NCBI RefSeq assembly: GCF_004293625.1
Contig: NZ_CP033040.1
Span: 744,001 to 808,000 of the forward strand
DNA from: Thiomicrorhabdus indica
GTDB taxonomy: Bacteria > Pseudomonadota > Gammaproteobacteria > Thiomicrospirales > Thiomicrospiraceae
Reading direction: 5' to 3'
Length of the DNA stretch: 64,000 nt
Each line of letters starts with the position of its first letter. The stretch's first letter is position 1. Below are positions 36,399-46,567 of this stretch, piece by piece. Below the pieces are notes generated by a model. It saw only the letters and a list, made by a program, of their open reading frames with translations, was not told the DNA's origin and searched no databases. The position numbers and the translations under genes were made by a program.

Positions 36399-37220
36399 AT
36401 GTCCGAAGATAATGGCTATATTGAACTCAAAAATGTCCACTTTGCTCGTGGTGATCGAGAGATTTTTTCCGGAATTGATATGCAAATTCCAAAGGGAAAA
36501 ATAACAGCCATTATGGGCCCGAGCGGAACAGGGAAAACGACCTTGTTGAAGTTGATTGCCGGCCAAATTCGTCCCGAGCAAGGTGAAATTGTTGTTGATG
36601 GGCAAAATGTTGGAAAGCTTTCTCGCAGAGCGCTATACCAAATGCGTCAGAAAATGGGAATGCTGTTTCAAAGCGGTGCTCTGCTCAATGATTTGAATGT
36701 TTTTGATAATGTGGCTTTTCCATTACGTGAACACACCGAGCTTCCAGAGTCGATGGTTTCTACGTTGGTTTTGATGAAGTTGCAGGCAGTTGGTTTGCAA
36801 GGAGCAAAAGATTTAATGCCTTCAGAACTTTCGGGAGGTATGGCACGACGAGTTGCTCTGGCTCGAGCCATTGCGATGGAGCCAGAAATGATTTTTTATG
36901 ACGAGCCGTTTGTTGGGCAAGACCCGATTACGATGGGTGTGCTCATTGAGTTAATTAAAAAACTAAACCAGAGTTTGGGTTTGACAAGTGTTGTGGTTTC
37001 TCATGATGTGGACGAGGTTCTGTCGATTGCGGATTACGTTTGCGTGATTTCGGGTGGAAAAATTATTGCGCAGGGAGATAAGCAGCAAATTTTGGAGAGC
37101 GAAAATGCCTTTGTTCACCAATTTGTAAAAGGTTTGGCTGATGGCCCTGTGCCGTTTCATTATGGTGAAACCGACTATCAAGTAAGCCTTGCGTCCATGA
37201 CAGTTTCCAATAGGGTCTAA
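36399..37220 (+). CDS. mlaF: Phospholipid ABC transporter ATPase MlaF
   Basis: ATPase of the MlaFEDB complex that moves phospholipids between the inner membrane and the MlaC carrier. The 273-residue protein has Walker A IMGPSGTGKTTLLKLIAG, signature ELSGGMARRVALARAI, Walker B MIFYDEPFVGQDPI and switch His in VVSHDVDEV. LFQSGALLNDLNVFDNVAFPLRE is typical of this subfamily. First gene of mlaFEDCB. Confidence 0.97.
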   Translation: MSEDNGYIELKNVHFARGDREIFSGIDMQIPKGKITAIMGPSGTGKTTLLKLIAGQIRPEQGEIVVDGQNVGKLSRRALYQMRQKMGMLFQSGALLNDLNVFDNVAFPLREHTELPESMVSTLVLMKLQAVGLQGAKDLMPSELSGGMARRVALARAIAMEPEMIFYDEPFVGQDPITMGVLIELIKKLNQSLGLTSVVVSHDVDEVLSIADYVCVISGGKIIAQGDKQQILESENAFVHQFVKGLADGPVPFHYGETDYQVSLASMTVSNRV

Positions 37221-37224
37221 ATTG

Positions 37225-38010
37225 ATGACAAACTTTCTCTCTTTTTTACAGAAACTCGGGCATTCAAGTCTGAATTACTTTGCTTCTGTTGGACGAAGTG
37301 CTTTATTTGTTTTATCCATTTTGCCAGCGATTCCTTATGTACTTCGTCGTTTTGATTTATGGGTAAAACAACTATATATTGCTGGCGTTTTATCGTTGCC
37401 GATTATTTTGACGGCCGGTCTATTTGTTGGAATGGTACTGAGCTTGCAAGGTTACAATGTTTTGGTGGATTACAACTCCGAAGAAGCTGTTGGAACTATG
37501 ACCGCGCTCTCATTGCTTCGTGAGTTGGGGCCTGTGGTAGCAGCGTTGTTGTTTGCAGGTAGAGCAGGGTCAGCCTTGACGGCTGAAATTGGCTTGATGC
37601 GCTCAACAGAACAAACATCCGCATTGGAAATGATGGCGGTTGACCCGATTCGTTACGTTTATGCACCACGTTTTTTTGCTGCGATTTTAGCGCTTCCTAT
37701 GCTAGCGCTGCTATTTATAGCGATGGGGATTGCAGGTGGTTATCTGGTTGCTGTGGGTTGGTTAGGTGTTGATGAAGGTTCTTTTTGGGGACAGATGACT
37801 GCCTCGGTAGATTGGCGAGATGATGTTATGAACGGTGTGATTAAATCCGTTGCATTTGCAGTATTGATTGCCATTATTTCGCTTTATCAAGGCGTGAATG
37901 CAAGACCGACTTCAGAGGGTGTGAGCGGTGCGACTACTAGAACGGTTGTTCACTCATCTTTAGGGGTATTAGGATTAGATTTTGTTTTAACAGCTTTGAT
38001 GTTTGATTAG
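37225..38010 (+). CDS. mlaE: Phospholipid ABC transporter permease MlaE
   Basis: A 261-residue inner-membrane permease of the MlaE (DUF140) family. Features: AGVLSLPIILTAGLFVGMVLSLQGYN, LRELGPVVAALLFAGRAGSALTAEIG and MRSTEQTSALEMMAVDPIRYVYAPR. ATG 37225, just 4 bp after mlaF, is taken in preference to a TTG at 37222. Confidence 0.97.
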   Translation: MTNFLSFLQKLGHSSLNYFASVGRSALFVLSILPAIPYVLRRFDLWVKQLYIAGVLSLPIILTAGLFVGMVLSLQGYNVLVDYNSEEAVGTMTALSLLRELGPVVAALLFAGRAGSALTAEIGLMRSTEQTSALEMMAVDPIRYVYAPRFFAAILALPMLALLFIAMGIAGGYLVAVGWLGVDEGSFWGQMTASVDWRDDVMNGVIKSVAFAVLIAIISLYQGVNARPTSEGVSGATTRTVVHSSLGVLGLDFVLTALMFD

Positions 38011-38069
38011 GTTTTGTTTAGAAAAATCCTCTTCAGAAATATTGAAATGTAATCGTTTTGGGAGAAGGC

Positions 38070-38531
38070 ATGAATCGCCAAAAGAAATTTGAAATCGGAG
38101 TGGGTGTTTTAGTTTTAATGACAATCGTCGCACTCTTTTTTATTGCATTGAAAGTCAGTAATTTTACGGCGCTTCAAGATCGGCCGACTTATCAAATTAC
38201 GGCATTATTTGAGAATATTGGTGGTCTAAAAAAACGCGCGCCGGTGAAAATGAGCGGTGTTGTCATTGGACGCGTGTCGCACATTGTGATTGATCCGGTG
38301 ACTTATAAAGCTAAAGTGTTTATGGAAATCGATCAAGAATTCGATAATCTTCCGCTTGATACCTCGGGTGCCATTTTGACATCGGGCTTACTGGGTGATC
38401 AATATATTGGTGTTACGCCAGGAGCCGATATGGAGTTCCTTCAGTCAGGCGACCAATTGGAATTTACTCAATCAGCGTTGGTGCTTGAAGAGTTGATTGG
38501 TCAGTTTTTAGTTAAAATGAGTGAAAGTTAA
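38070..38531 (+). CDS. mlaD: Phospholipid transporter substrate-binding protein MlaD
   Basis: A 153-residue MCE-domain protein anchored by one helix (IGVGVLVLMTIVALFFIALKV). The MCE core reads YQITALFENIGGLKKRAPVKMSGVVIGRV and GAILTSGLLGDQYIGVTPG, as in E. coli MlaD, which forms the hexameric lipid tunnel. It is shorter than E. coli MlaD at the C-terminus. ATG 38070 with GGAG upstream is preferred to a TTG at 38058. Confidence 0.96.
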   Translation: MNRQKKFEIGVGVLVLMTIVALFFIALKVSNFTALQDRPTYQITALFENIGGLKKRAPVKMSGVVIGRVSHIVIDPVTYKAKVFMEIDQEFDNLPLDTSGAILTSGLLGDQYIGVTPGADMEFLQSGDQLEFTQSALVLEELIGQFLVKMSES

Positions 38532-38549
38532 AGGGAAGAGGGTGAGAAG

Positions 38550-39188
38550 ATGAAGCTAAGCTTTTCAAAGTTTTTATGGGTTTTGTGTGCTTTGATGGTG
38601 CCGTTTATGGCAAATGCTGTTGAACAAAAAAACATTTCGCAAGATAACCCAACTCTGCTTGTCACTGAGCTGTCCGATTTTGTGGTCAAGACCTTAAACG
38701 ACCACCGTTCGCAGTTTGAACAAGATAATCAACAAGTGGTTGATTTTGCTTATGCGAATGTGTTGCCTTATGTTGATACAGACCGTATGGCGCGTTATGC
38801 GCTTGGCAAAAATTGGCGTTCAGCGACTGAACAACAGCAAAAAGCGTTTACGAAAGCTTTTACTGAGAATTTAATCCGTTCGTATTCTCAAAGCTTCTTA
38901 AACTTGAAAATTGAGAGTGTAACTGTGAGCCCGGCGGTGATTGAAAAACCTGGTAGGGCTTCTGTGAGTTCGACTGTTGTTCAGCAAGAAGGTAAGCCGG
39001 CCGAAGTGCTTTATCGTGTTTATCAGGATAAGCAGAGTAAAAAATGGTTTTTGTATGATGTCGTCATTGAGAATGTCAGTATGTTGTTGAGTTATCGCAG
39101 CGTCTATAGCAATGCTGTGGCAACTCAAGGACTTGATGCGGTGATTAAAGAGCTGCAAGATAAAAACCAGCAAGTTTTGGCGAACTAA
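38550..39188 (+). CDS. mlaC: Periplasmic phospholipid carrier MlaC
   Basis: A 212-residue exported protein with signal peptide (FSKFLWVLCALMVPFMANA) and the MlaC/Ttg2D fold: YVDTDRMARYALGKNWRSATEQQQKAFTKAFTENLIRSY, and a late KKWFLYDVVIENVSMLLSYRS. It shuttles phospholipid between MlaD and the outer-membrane MlaA complex; mlaA is not in this window. Confidence 0.96.
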   Translation: MKLSFSKFLWVLCALMVPFMANAVEQKNISQDNPTLLVTELSDFVVKTLNDHRSQFEQDNQQVVDFAYANVLPYVDTDRMARYALGKNWRSATEQQQKAFTKAFTENLIRSYSQSFLNLKIESVTVSPAVIEKPGRASVSSTVVQQEGKPAEVLYRVYQDKQSKKWFLYDVVIENVSMLLSYRSVYSNAVATQGLDAVIKELQDKNQQVLAN

Positions 39189-39200
39189 AGCGTTTTGCAT

Positions 39201-39479
39201 ATGTCACAAGATTCTTTGCAAGATGTATTGGTCATTCCAGCCGAAGCAACTCTGTTGGAACTTTCGGCTTGGTTAAAGAAAGAGCAGGTTTTGGTGAAAA
39301 ACAGTAATGTGCTCGATTTTAGCCAAATGCGTAAAGGCGATAGCAGTATTTTAGCTCTAATGTTGTATTTACAAAGTCAGTTACCGGCCGGTCAAAAACT
39401 CCTTGCACGCCATTTTCCTGAGCAGCTAAAGACTCTGCTAGAGCTCTATGACCTCGAAAACACGTTTGAACTTGAATAG
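39201..39479 (+). CDS. mlaB: STAS-domain protein MlaB
   Basis: A 92-residue cytoplasmic STAS protein that binds MlaF and is needed for activity of the complex. Recognised by size, position after mlaC, and the weak STAS pattern KNSNVLDFSQMRKGDSSILALMLYLQSQL. ATG 39201 is preferred to TTG 39195. It contains one ACCGGCCGGT, read Leu-Pro-Ala-Gly-Gln. Confidence 0.85.
   Translation: MSQDSLQDVLVIPAEATLLELSAWLKKEQVLVKNSNVLDFSQMRKGDSSILALMLYLQSQLPAGQKLLARHFPEQLKTLLELYDLENTFELE
39383..39392. repeat. ACCGGCCGGT palindrome in mlaB
   Basis: Exact copy, read Leu-Pro-Ala-Gly-Gln. Confidence 0.9.
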
Positions 39480-39530
39480 TTCATTCATTCTCTCATGTTT
39501 TACACACGAATCTAAGTTGGACCGATTTTT

Positions 39531-40460
39531 ATGAAGGCAGTTGAATTTCAAGCCGTAGAGAAATATTACGACTCATTTCAGGCATTAAAAGGTGTTAGCT
39601 TTGATGTTGAAGAAGGTGAGTTCTTTGGTCTGTTAGGCCCAAACGGTGCAGGTAAATCGACGCTAATCAATTCGATGTCGGGTTTGGTTACTCCTTCGTC
39701 AGGTTCGATTTCTGTTTTAGGGAATGATGTGATTGCCGATTACAGAAAAACTCGCCGAGCATTGGGTTTGGTTCCGCAAGAGCTGATTGCTGATCCATTT
39801 TTTAATATTCGAGAGTTGCTTGAACTGCAGTCCGGCTATTTCGGAATTAAAGGGCCTCAGCAACAAAAATGGATTGATGAGTTGCTCGAACGATTAGCTC
39901 TTAGTGAAAAAGCGAAATCCTTGACGCATCAGTTGTCTGGTGGAATGAAGCGCCGAGCTTTGATTGCGATGGCTTTGGTTCATAAGCCAAAAGTATTGGT
40001 GTTAGATGAACCGACTGCGGGTGTCGATGTTGATTTGCGTCGGACGCTTTGGGAATTTACCAAGGAGCTTCATGCTCAGGGCCATACGATTATTTTGACA
40101 ACCCATTATCTTGAAGAGGCAGAAGCTTTGTGCAATCGTGTCGCGATTATGCAAGAAGGACAAATTAAGGCTTTAGATAAGACGTCGGCTTTACTGAGTC
40201 GTCATGCCTATCGCTATCTAAGAGTGGTTACTCCGCATTCCAAAAAGGATTTGGTTCCCGAGTTGCAAAGCCGCTTAGAGGAAAGTGATGGTAATGGGAT
40301 TTTGCTCAAGGTGAAAAAAGAGGAGTGCATGTCATCGGTTTTAGGTTGGTTGCATCAAAGTGGGATTGCTATCGAGGATATTAGTTCAAGAGATGCTTCC
40401 CTTGAGGAAGTGTTTCTGGATTTAACGTCAGGCAAAGCGCAGGAGACAAAAAATGTTTAA
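39531..40460 (+). CDS. yadG: ABC exporter ATPase, YadG family
   Basis: A 309-residue ATPase with Walker [47 protein letters not shown], signature QLSGGMKRRALIAMAL and Walker B VLVLDEPTAGVDVDLR, characteristic of YadG-type daunorubicin/NodI-like exporters. Its end overlaps the permease gene by 8 bp, showing a two-gene transporter. It sits between mlaB and ibaG, an insertion relative to the E. coli mla-ibaG-murA order. Substrate unknown. Confidence 0.93.
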   Translation: MKAVEFQAVEKYYDSFQALKGVSFDVEEGEFFGLLGPNGAGKSTLINSMSGLVTPSSGSISVLGNDVIADYRKTRRALGLVPQELIADPFFNIRELLELQSGYFGIKGPQQQKWIDELLERLALSEKAKSLTHQLSGGMKRRALIAMALVHKPKVLVLDEPTAGVDVDLRRTLWEFTKELHAQGHTIILTTHYLEEAEALCNRVAIMQEGQIKALDKTSALLSRHAYRYLRVVTPHSKKDLVPELQSRLEESDGNGILLKVKKEECMSSVLGWLHQSGIAIEDISSRDASLEEVFLDLTSGKAQETKNV

Positions 40461-41217
40461 TTTTGCGGGTTGTTGGGCGCTTTTTATCAAAGAAGTTCGT
40501 CGTTTTTATTCCGTTGTTGTACAAACGGTTTTTGCACCTGTGGTTGCAACTTTGCTCTATCTATTGGTTTTTGGGCAAATTATTGATTCGCAAACCGAAG
40601 TGTTTAATGGGGTTGGCTACAGTGAGTTTCTTATTCCAGGGTTGGTCATGATGTCCATTTTGCAAAATGCTTTTGCAAATACCTCGTCGAGTCTCATTCA
40701 ATCAAAAATGCATGGCAACTTAACGTTTGTATTGCTGAGCCCAATTTCGTCTTTGGAAATGTATATTGCGTTTATTGCGGCTTCTGTGGTTCGCGGCTTA
40801 GCGGTTGGGGTTGGAATTTTACTCGTTGGCTGGATTGGCTTTGATATTCGTTTTGATTCACCATTGTGGATTCTTGTGTTTGCTGTATTGAGTGCGGCAA
40901 TGATGGGTGGGCTAGGCATGCTGGCTGGAATTGTTTCGGATAAATATGACCATTTAGCCGCTTTCCAGAATTTCATTATTATGCCGTTGACTTTTTTAAG
41001 TGGGGTGTTTTATTCAATACATGCGCTGCCTGGTTTCTGGCAACAGTTGTCCCATTTCAATCCATTTTTCTATATGGTTGATGGTTTTCGTTACGGGTTT
41101 TACTCGCAGTCTGATGTATCGATTTATTTGAGCTTGGGAGTGACGATTATTTTCCTTTTGGCCGTTTCGACGATAAATCTGATTTTATTGGCTAAAGGCG
41201 TTAAAATACGCCATTAA
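40453..41217 (+). CDS. yadH: ABC-2 type permease, YadH family
   Basis: A 254-residue ABC-2 membrane protein with six helices. VVQTVFAPVVATLLYLLVFGQII, YSEFLIPGLVMMSILQNAFANTSSSLIQSKMHGN and PLTFLSGVFYSIHALPGFWQQLSHFNPFFYMVDGFRYGF match YadH. Start overlaps the ATPase gene by 8 bp. Confidence 0.94.
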   Translation: MFNFAGCWALFIKEVRRFYSVVVQTVFAPVVATLLYLLVFGQIIDSQTEVFNGVGYSEFLIPGLVMMSILQNAFANTSSSLIQSKMHGNLTFVLLSPISSLEMYIAFIAASVVRGLAVGVGILLVGWIGFDIRFDSPLWILVFAVLSAAMMGGLGMLAGIVSDKYDHLAAFQNFIIMPLTFLSGVFYSIHALPGFWQQLSHFNPFFYMVDGFRYGFYSQSDVSIYLSLGVTIIFLLAVSTINLILLAKGVKIRH

Positions 41218-41290
41218 AATTTTTTTCGACGAATTGAGTTTGTCCGAAAAGTCCATAAAAGACAGTGAGAGAACTTAGAGAGAGAGTCAA

Positions 41291-41509
41291 ATGTCACCAG
41301 AAACCATTCGATCAATGATCCAAGATAAAATTGCCGATAGCCAAGTAGAAACAAGTGGTGCGGATTGTAACTTTGCTGTAGTGGTGACCAGTCCTGAATT
41401 TGAAGGTAAATCACCAATTCAGCGTCATCGAATGGTGAATGAGGTCTTTAAAGAGCAGTTGGCAAATGGTGAGTTACATGCTCTATCAATTAAGACTCAA
41501 ACGCCATAA
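41291..41509 (+). CDS. ibaG: BolA-family protein IbaG
   Basis: A 72-residue BolA-like protein that pairs with monothiol glutaredoxin and [2Fe-2S] clusters. Family motif near the end: FEGKSPIQRHRMVNEVFKEQL, plus the central CNFAVVVTSPEF that places the Cys ligand region. AGAGAG precedes the ATG. It lies between the transporter and murA as in other gammaproteobacteria. Confidence 0.94.
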   Translation: MSPETIRSMIQDKIADSQVETSGADCNFAVVVTSPEFEGKSPIQRHRMVNEVFKEQLANGELHALSIKTQTP

Positions 41510-41541
41510 CAGAATCACTTTCTGTTTCGATGAATTTATAG

Positions 41542-42819
<1,278 letters not shown>

Positions 42820-42832
42820 GAAATCGTTTATT

Positions 42833-42842
42833 ACCGGCCGGT
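42833..42842. repeat. ACCGGCCGGT palindrome after murA
   Basis: Exact copy 13 bp after the murA stop. The bases before it (AATCGTTTATT) nearly match those before the copy after petC (AATCGTTTGTT). Confidence 0.9.
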
Positions 42843-42874
42843 ACAGTTTTTAAAATTTAAATATTTGATGTGTT

Positions 42875-43507
42875 ATGAGTGAACAACTAACAATTGCCCT
42901 ATCGAAAGGGCGTATATATAAAGATACTTTACCGCTTTTAGAAGCGGCAAATATCATTCCCCAAGAAGATCCGAGCAAAAGTCGAAAACTGATTATTCCA
43001 ACGAATCATGATAATGTTCGTTTGTTGATCGTTCGTGCAACGGATGCTCCGACATATGTTGCTCATGGTGCGGCAGATATCGGGGTTGCCGGAAAAGATG
43101 TATTGATGGAAGCTCCAACGGACAATATCTATGAGTTATTGGATTTACATATCGCAAAATGTAAATTAATGGTTGCTGGCCCTGAAGTGGAAAAGCCTCA
43201 CGGACATCGATTAAAGATTGCAACCAAGTACATCAAGTCTGCTCGTGAATATTATGCTCAGAAAGGGCAACAGGTTGATTTGATTAAGCTTTATGGTTCT
43301 ATGGAAATAGCTCCGTTAATCGACTTGGCAGATCGTATTGTAGATTTGGTAGACACTGGAAACACTTTAAAGGCAAATGGCTTGGTGCCTATGGAGCATA
43401 TTGCAGACATCAGCTCACGCATGATTGTCAATCAGCATGCTTATAAAACCAAGTTCAATCAGATTAATGAAATTGTTCAACAATTTAAATCGGTGATCGA
43501 GAAGTAA
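42875..43507 (+). CDS. hisG: ATP phosphoribosyltransferase, short (HisZ-dependent) form
   Basis: Catalyses the first step of histidine synthesis. At 210 residues it is the short HisG_S form that lacks the C-terminal allosteric ACT-like domain and normally works with the regulatory subunit HisZ, which is not in this window. Motifs: [38 protein letters not shown] and [15 protein letters not shown] (PRPP-binding). hisD starts 1 bp after its stop. Confidence 0.96.
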   Translation: MSEQLTIALSKGRIYKDTLPLLEAANIIPQEDPSKSRKLIIPTNHDNVRLLIVRATDAPTYVAHGAADIGVAGKDVLMEAPTDNIYELLDLHIAKCKLMVAGPEVEKPHGHRLKIATKYIKSAREYYAQKGQQVDLIKLYGSMEIAPLIDLADRIVDLVDTGNTLKANGLVPMEHIADISSRMIVNQHAYKTKFNQINEIVQQFKSVIEK

Positions 43508-43508
43508 G

Positions 43509-44810
43509 ATGTTAAATATTCGACGTTTATCTGCTAACAAAGCAGGCTTTAGAGAAGAGTTAGACCAACTATTAGCGTGGGAAACGGTATCGAACCAATC
43601 GGTCAATGATATCGTTAACGAAGTGTGTGCTCGTGTTCGTTCGGAAGGGGATGCGGCCTTGCTTGAATATACGGCTAAATTTGACCGTATGAGTTTGGAG
43701 AAAGGTGCAGATCTAGAAATCCCTAAGGCTCGTCTTCAGAAGGCACTTGAAAACATTCCTGCAGATCAGCGTGAAGCTCTGGAGATTTCTGCTAAGCGTG
43801 TTCGTGACTATCACGAGCGTCAAGTTCAGGAGTCTTGGAGTTATGAAGAAGCTGATGGAACTATGTTGGGTCAGCAGGTTACGCCGCTTGATTCAGTCGG
43901 CCTTTATGTGCCTGGTGGTAAAGCGGCTTATCCTTCATCAGTTATTATGAATGCGATTCCTGCCAAAGTTGCAGGGGTTGAAAAATTGATTATGGTTGTG
44001 CCAACTCCTGATGGCGAAGTCAATGAAATGGTATTGGCCGCGGCAGCAATCTGTGACGTTGATTCGGTATTCACTTTAGGCGGTGCGCAAGCCGTTGCAG
44101 CTTTGGCTTATGGAACGGAGACCGTTCCGGCAGTGGATAAAATCGTCGGACCAGGGAATATTTTTGTTGCGACTGCTAAACGTTTGGTATTCGGAACGGT
44201 TGGTATCGATATGATTGCTGGTCCTTCTGAGATTTTGGTGTACTGCGATGGAAAAACTGACCCAGATTGGATTGCGGTAGATTTGTTTTCGCAAGCGGAA
44301 CATGATGAAGATGCGCAATCGATTTTGGTGACTCAGGATGCAGACTTCGCTGACAAGGTGTATGAGAGCATGAATAAGCTATTGCCAACTATGCCTCGTA
44401 AAGAAATTATCCAAAAAGCGTTAGATGATCGCGGAGCAATCATTGTGGTTGACAATGAAGAACAAGCGATTGAAATGATTAATGTTATTGCGCCTGAACA
44501 CTTGGAGTTGTCTGTTGATGATCCTAAAGCGTTATTGCCAAAAATCCGCCATGCGGGTGCGATTTTCATGGGTCGTTATACGGCAGAGGCTTTAGGTGAC
44601 TACTGTGCGGGACCTAACCATGTTCTTCCAACGTCACGCACAGCCCGTTTCTCTTCACCTCTAGGTGTTTATGACTTTCAGAAACGTTCAAGCTTGATTA
44701 TGTGTTCTGCAGAGGGCGCAAATACGTTAGGAAAAGTTGCTGGAGTTTTAGCAGATGGTGAAGGGCTTCAAGCTCACGCAGCCTCTGCTCGTTACCGTGT
44801 AAAAGGTTAA
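43509..44810 (+). CDS. hisD: Histidinol dehydrogenase
   Basis: Zn-dependent NAD enzyme converting histidinol to histidine. The 433-residue protein has [54 protein letters not shown], catalytic [12 protein letters not shown] and the late [24 protein letters not shown]. It forms a tight pair with hisG; other his genes are elsewhere. A palindrome and a terminator follow. Confidence 0.98.
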   Translation: MLNIRRLSANKAGFREELDQLLAWETVSNQSVNDIVNEVCARVRSEGDAALLEYTAKFDRMSLEKGADLEIPKARLQKALENIPADQREALEISAKRVRDYHERQVQESWSYEEADGTMLGQQVTPLDSVGLYVPGGKAAYPSSVIMNAIPAKVAGVEKLIMVVPTPDGEVNEMVLAAAAICDVDSVFTLGGAQAVAALAYGTETVPAVDKIVGPGNIFVATAKRLVFGTVGIDMIAGPSEILVYCDGKTDPDWIAVDLFSQAEHDEDAQSILVTQDADFADKVYESMNKLLPTMPRKEIIQKALDDRGAIIVVDNEEQAIEMINVIAPEHLELSVDDPKALLPKIRHAGAIFMGRYTAEALGDYCAGPNHVLPTSRTARFSSPLGVYDFQKRSSLIMCSAEGANTLGKVAGVLADGEGLQAHAASARYRVKG

Positions 44811-44820
44811 TTTAATCTTT

Positions 44821-44830
44821 ACCGGCCGGT
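44821..44830. repeat. ACCGGCCGGT palindrome after hisD
   Basis: Exact copy 10 bp after the hisD stop and about 28 bp before the terminator. Confidence 0.9.
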
Positions 44831-44858
44831 ATCTATACCTTCGGGTGAACTTTAAGAA

Positions 44859-44887
44859 AGCCACTAGAGAAATCAGTGGCTTTTTTT
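44859..44887 (+). terminator. Intrinsic terminator after hisD
   Basis: GCCACT and AGTGGC (extended by AAA/TTT) form a stem around a 9-nt loop, followed by TTTTTTT. Confidence 0.85.
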
Positions 44888-45071
44888 ATGGTGTTTTAAA
44901 AGATAATCTTGAAGATATTTCTACTGCCTTTAGGCTTAAATAGTCGACTCTGAATAACTGGGTGATGGGCTCCAAGGTAAGTGAAAAACGTTTTTAATTA
45001 ATAGCGTTTACGATTGTTTATGTTTAGGAATATACAATTTCAAGTGAGTTTGAGTTATTAGGAATAAGCTT

Positions 45072-45809
45072 ATGCAAAGAGATGAATTAATTGCTTATAT
45101 TGATACTTTATTGGAAGTGGATGCCTATAAAGACTATGCACCGAATGGTTTGCAAGTTGAGGGTCGCGCTGAGATAAAAAAAATAGTTACCGGTGTGACT
45201 GCGTGTCAGGCATTGATTGACGCTGCTATAGAAAAACAGGCAGATGCGATTCTAGTTCATCATGGGTATTTTTGGAAAAGTGAGCCGCAACAAATCATTG
45301 GCTTTAAACAGAAACGCATCAAAAGCTTACTGCAAAATGACATTAATTTATTAGGATACCACTTACCTCTCGATGGTCATCCTGAGTTAGGTAATAATGC
45401 TCAGCTTGGAAAGCTCTGGGAAATCGAGGTGATTGAGCAAGATGGCCTGTTATTTACTGGCAAGTTTAAAGTTCCCGTTGCTGTTGAAGAATTCTACGCA
45501 AAGGTAGCATCCACTTTGAAGCGTGAGCCTTTATGGTTAAAGGGTGGGGCTGAAATGATTTCACAGATTTCGTGGTGTTCCGGTGGAGCTCAAGGTTATA
45601 TCGATAGGGCAATTGATAAAGGATCTGACCTGTATATCAGTGGTGAAGTTTCTGAGCAGACTACACACTTGGCAAGAGAGTGCAGAATCCATTATTTCGC
45701 CGCAGGACACCATGCAACCGAGACACATGGAGTTTATGTCTTAGGAGAGCACCTAAAAGAAAAGTTTGCTCTAGATGTGGAATTTATTGATATTCCAAAT
45801 CCTGTTTAA
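45072..45809 (+). CDS. Nif3-like dinuclear metal centre protein, YbgI family
   Basis: A 245-residue protein of the NIF3/DUF34 family (often annotated GTP cyclohydrolase I type 2, without proof). Metal-binding residues are in ILVHHGYFWK, LGYHLPLDGHPELGNNAQL and the late HYFAAGHHATETHGVYVLGEHL. APNGLQVEGR near the start is the family signature. Biological role unresolved; E. coli YbgI is linked to genome maintenance and metal sites. It stands alone between hisD and petA. Confidence 0.93.
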   Translation: MQRDELIAYIDTLLEVDAYKDYAPNGLQVEGRAEIKKIVTGVTACQALIDAAIEKQADAILVHHGYFWKSEPQQIIGFKQKRIKSLLQNDINLLGYHLPLDGHPELGNNAQLGKLWEIEVIEQDGLLFTGKFKVPVAVEEFYAKVASTLKREPLWLKGGAEMISQISWCSGGAQGYIDRAIDKGSDLYISGEVSEQTTHLARECRIHYFAAGHHATETHGVYVLGEHLKEKFALDVEFIDIPNPV

Positions 45810-45898
45810 AGGGATGTAACTTATTTATTTTATTTATGAAATTAAATAGATAAAATTGATTTAATGAGACTATAAGTAAATACTTATTTCAGTTTTTT

Positions 45899-45923
45899 GG
45901 GGGCTTATGTAGAATAAGTCCCC
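45899..45923 (+). promoter_or_regulatory. Strong hairpin in the petABC leader
   Basis: GGGGGCTTAT (45899-45908) pairs with ATAAGTCCCC (45914-45923), one G-T pair, around a 5-nt loop, 32 bp before the petA ATG. It is followed by GATTTTG, so it could act as a weak terminator, attenuator or 5' stabiliser. Function inferred only. Confidence 0.5.
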
Positions 45924-45955
45924 GATTTTGCTTGTGTACAACTAGGGAAAAGCCT

Positions 45956-46567
45956 ATGTCTAAAGAAGAAAATAACAAGACGAGTGTAAACCTTCAGCGT
46001 CGCCGGCTGTTGACTGGGGCGACTGGAGTGGTTGGTGCCGCTGGTGCAACCTTTTTGGCTGTGCCCTTTGTTAGCTCTTGGCAACCTAGTGAAAAAGCTA
46101 AGGCAGCTGGAGCGCCAGTGGATGCGGATATTACCAAACTGCAGCCCGGTCAAATGTTAACGGTTGCATGGCGTGGTAAGCCTGTTTGGGTGGTTAGACG
46201 CACGCCAGATATGTTGGAAAACCTTCCAAAAATGGATGGTGATTTAAGTGACCCTGAATCAAACGAATCCATTCAGCCTGACTATTGTAAAAATGAGAGT
46301 CGTGCGATTAAAGATGAATTTTTGGTCGTGGTAGGGGTTTGTACTCATTTAGGGTGTGCGCCACTTTATCGTCCAGCAATTGGTTCTCCGGATATGGATG
46401 AAGGCTGGCAAGGTGGTTTCTTCTGTCCATGTCACGGTTCTAAGTTTGATTTGGCAGGGCGTGTTTATAGATCGGTTCCTGCACCTACGAACCTTGAAAT
46501 TCCACCTTATCACTTCAAAGCTGACAATGTTATTCGCATTGGGGAAAGCGAAGGGGAGACGGCTTAA
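45956..46567 (+). CDS. petA: Ubiquinol-cytochrome c reductase Rieske iron-sulfur subunit
   Basis: The [2Fe-2S] subunit of cytochrome bc1. The 203-residue protein starts MSKEENN and carries a twin-arginine-type N-terminus (NLQRRRLLTGATG) followed by one membrane helix. Cluster ligands are in CTHLGC and CPCHGS, the C-terminal Rieske fold. The ATG at 45956 has AGGG upstream and is preferred to an earlier in-frame start at 45932. Its stop overlaps petB (TAATG). Confidence 0.97.
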   Translation: MSKEENNKTSVNLQRRRLLTGATGVVGAAGATFLAVPFVSSWQPSEKAKAAGAPVDADITKLQPGQMLTVAWRGKPVWVVRRTPDMLENLPKMDGDLSDPESNESIQPDYCKNESRAIKDEFLVVVGVCTHLGCAPLYRPAIGSPDMDEGWQGGFFCPCHGSKFDLAGRVYRSVPAPTNLEIPPYHFKADNVIRIGESEGETA

